A stretch of 64,000 nucleotides of DNA from Corella eumyota (lineage: Eukaryota > Chordata > Ascidiacea > Phlebobranchia > Corellidae), in assembly GCA_963082875.1 (NCBI GenBank), contig OY720100.1, positions 5,952,001-6,016,000 of the forward strand. The letters run 5' to 3'. The position numbers and the translations under genes were made by a program. The notes beneath the pieces are model-generated. The model was not told the origin of the DNA. It worked only from the letters and a program-made list of their open reading frames with translations, and made no database searches. Positions 63,101-64,000 of the stretch are shown one piece after another. Positions within the stretch are counted from its first letter, which is position 1. The number at the start of each line of letters is the position of its first letter.

Positions 63101-64000
63101 TTAAAGACATGAAAAATGTGACAATTGCAAAGTATGTAATCCTTTAACTATTTATAATAAATAAATATCCCATATTTTTGGTTAAAAACTCAACTTTTAA
63201 GTTTGATTAATAAAAATTGTGGCCTGCTAAATCGGGTTATTATTTATTTTCTGTTGTTTAGGTTCCAGGAATGCTTGGGTTTGTAGATGCCAAAGCTGGA
63301 CAATTCTTACAAGGTTACCTAAGTGCTGCTCAAATTCAACTCACGTGACACTGCAAATACATTATGACGTCATTAAAGTTCATTTCACTGCGTTTAGAAA
63401 TCATGATGCTGTTTTTTGCTGCCATTTGTAGTTTAACTAACTTAGTTGTCTGTAAAGTTCACGAGTTTTGTTAATAAATTTTTCTGAAATCGAGAAAGAC
63501 TTTTGTTTTTGTTGTATATATACATAAAACATATATATGTGTAAAATAAGCAACTGAAAAAAGGAATCAAAACACCACGGTAAATTAAAAGTTTAACTTA
63601 GAATTTTTGTTATATTATAAGTTAAATTTAGTATTATTTTTTTGGTGGAAATTAATTACTGCCTATTAGAAAAAGCTGTCTGAATAATTTAATTAGTTTC
63701 TGCATGAGATTTGGGCAAATAACATCATTATTGATATTTTTAACTATACTCAACATCTTATAAAAATGACCAATGATCATAAAACTATGATCATTGACTT
63801 GACTTTTATTTAGAAAAGATGAGTGCATGATGAATGTGACATTTTGGGCTTGCCGATTTTCTTAAAATGGCATCTTGGAAGCAAGATTTATTGTGAATTT
63901 TGTTTTACTTTTTATTTACATTAATTCGCACATATTTACCAAAACATTTGATTCCGAAAATAACTAAACTGCACCATAACGGAACCCGGCGGGTACCACA
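60118..64000. repeat. Second unit of the tandem duplication, cut by the window end
   Basis: Repeats 55,452-59,334 base for base as far as I compared. If complete it would end near 64,783 and contain a second PHACTR exon 1 at about 64,456. Confidence 0.93.
60404..63348 (+). pseudogene. CSE1L: Duplicate of CSE1L exons 14-22 without a 5' part
   Basis: Exons at 60404-60605, 60865-61039, 61229-61374, 61551-61681, 61871-62038, 62295-62441, 62594-62691, 62904-63031 and 63262-63348, each 4,666 bases after the CSE1L original and with identical translation. Without exons 1-13 it cannot encode the N-terminal Ran-binding part. It could only be expressed by splicing from PHACTR exon 2 (phase 1 donor against a phase 2 exon 14, which would not keep frame) or as an assembly duplicate it does not exist. 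Confidence 0.85.

Overview
The window is about 64 kb of AT-rich, intron-dense animal nuclear DNA. The intact genes are clear metazoan orthologues (HOMER, PEX16, PTCD1, RAB23, BARD1, CSE1L, PHACTR) with short introns (tens of bases to about 2.7 kb), standard splice sites, small intergenic gaps, a tRNA-derived SINE and non-autonomous DNA transposons. The compact layout and vertebrate-like proteins best fit an invertebrate chordate, most likely an ascidian tunicate. That taxon call is an inference; no single marker proves it.

Layout. 1-12,633 (+): two tandem paralogues (A, cut by the window edge, and B) of a large protein with a GlnD/DUF294-type nucleotidyltransferase head and TPR-like helical repeats; B has one in-frame stop. 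12,634-15,605: non-coding DNA with a local tandem duplication, a small three-exon Ly6/uPAR-like secreted-protein gene (-) and a decayed extra copy of its last exon. 16,194-19,306 (-): PEX16. 20,059-23,668 (+): HOMER. 24,656-29,209 (-): PTCD1. 30,663-32,753 (-): RAB23. 33,970-35,544 (-): intronless BARD1. 36,739-47,304 (-): intact paralogue C of the nucleotidyltransferase-TPR family, with two long-inverted-repeat transposons in its introns, followed by a decayed fragment D of the same family (49,080-49,640). 50,458-58,682 (+): complete CSE1L with 22 exons. 59,790-60,083 (+): first two coding exons of a PHACTR gene. From 60,118 the sequence repeats 55,452 onwards at a constant 4,666-base offset to the window end, so the last part is a second copy of CSE1L exons 14-22.

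Gene models were built by reading splice sites by eye. For genes A, B, C, HOMER, PEX16, PTCD1, RAB23 and CSE1L the summed exon lengths are exact multiples of three, a strong internal check. The housekeeping genes do not form a pathway and look like ordinary neighbours. The most unusual content is the nucleotidyltransferase-TPR family: four loci in 50 kb in different states of preservation, with conserved bacterial-type catalytic motifs and no function that can be assigned from sequence.
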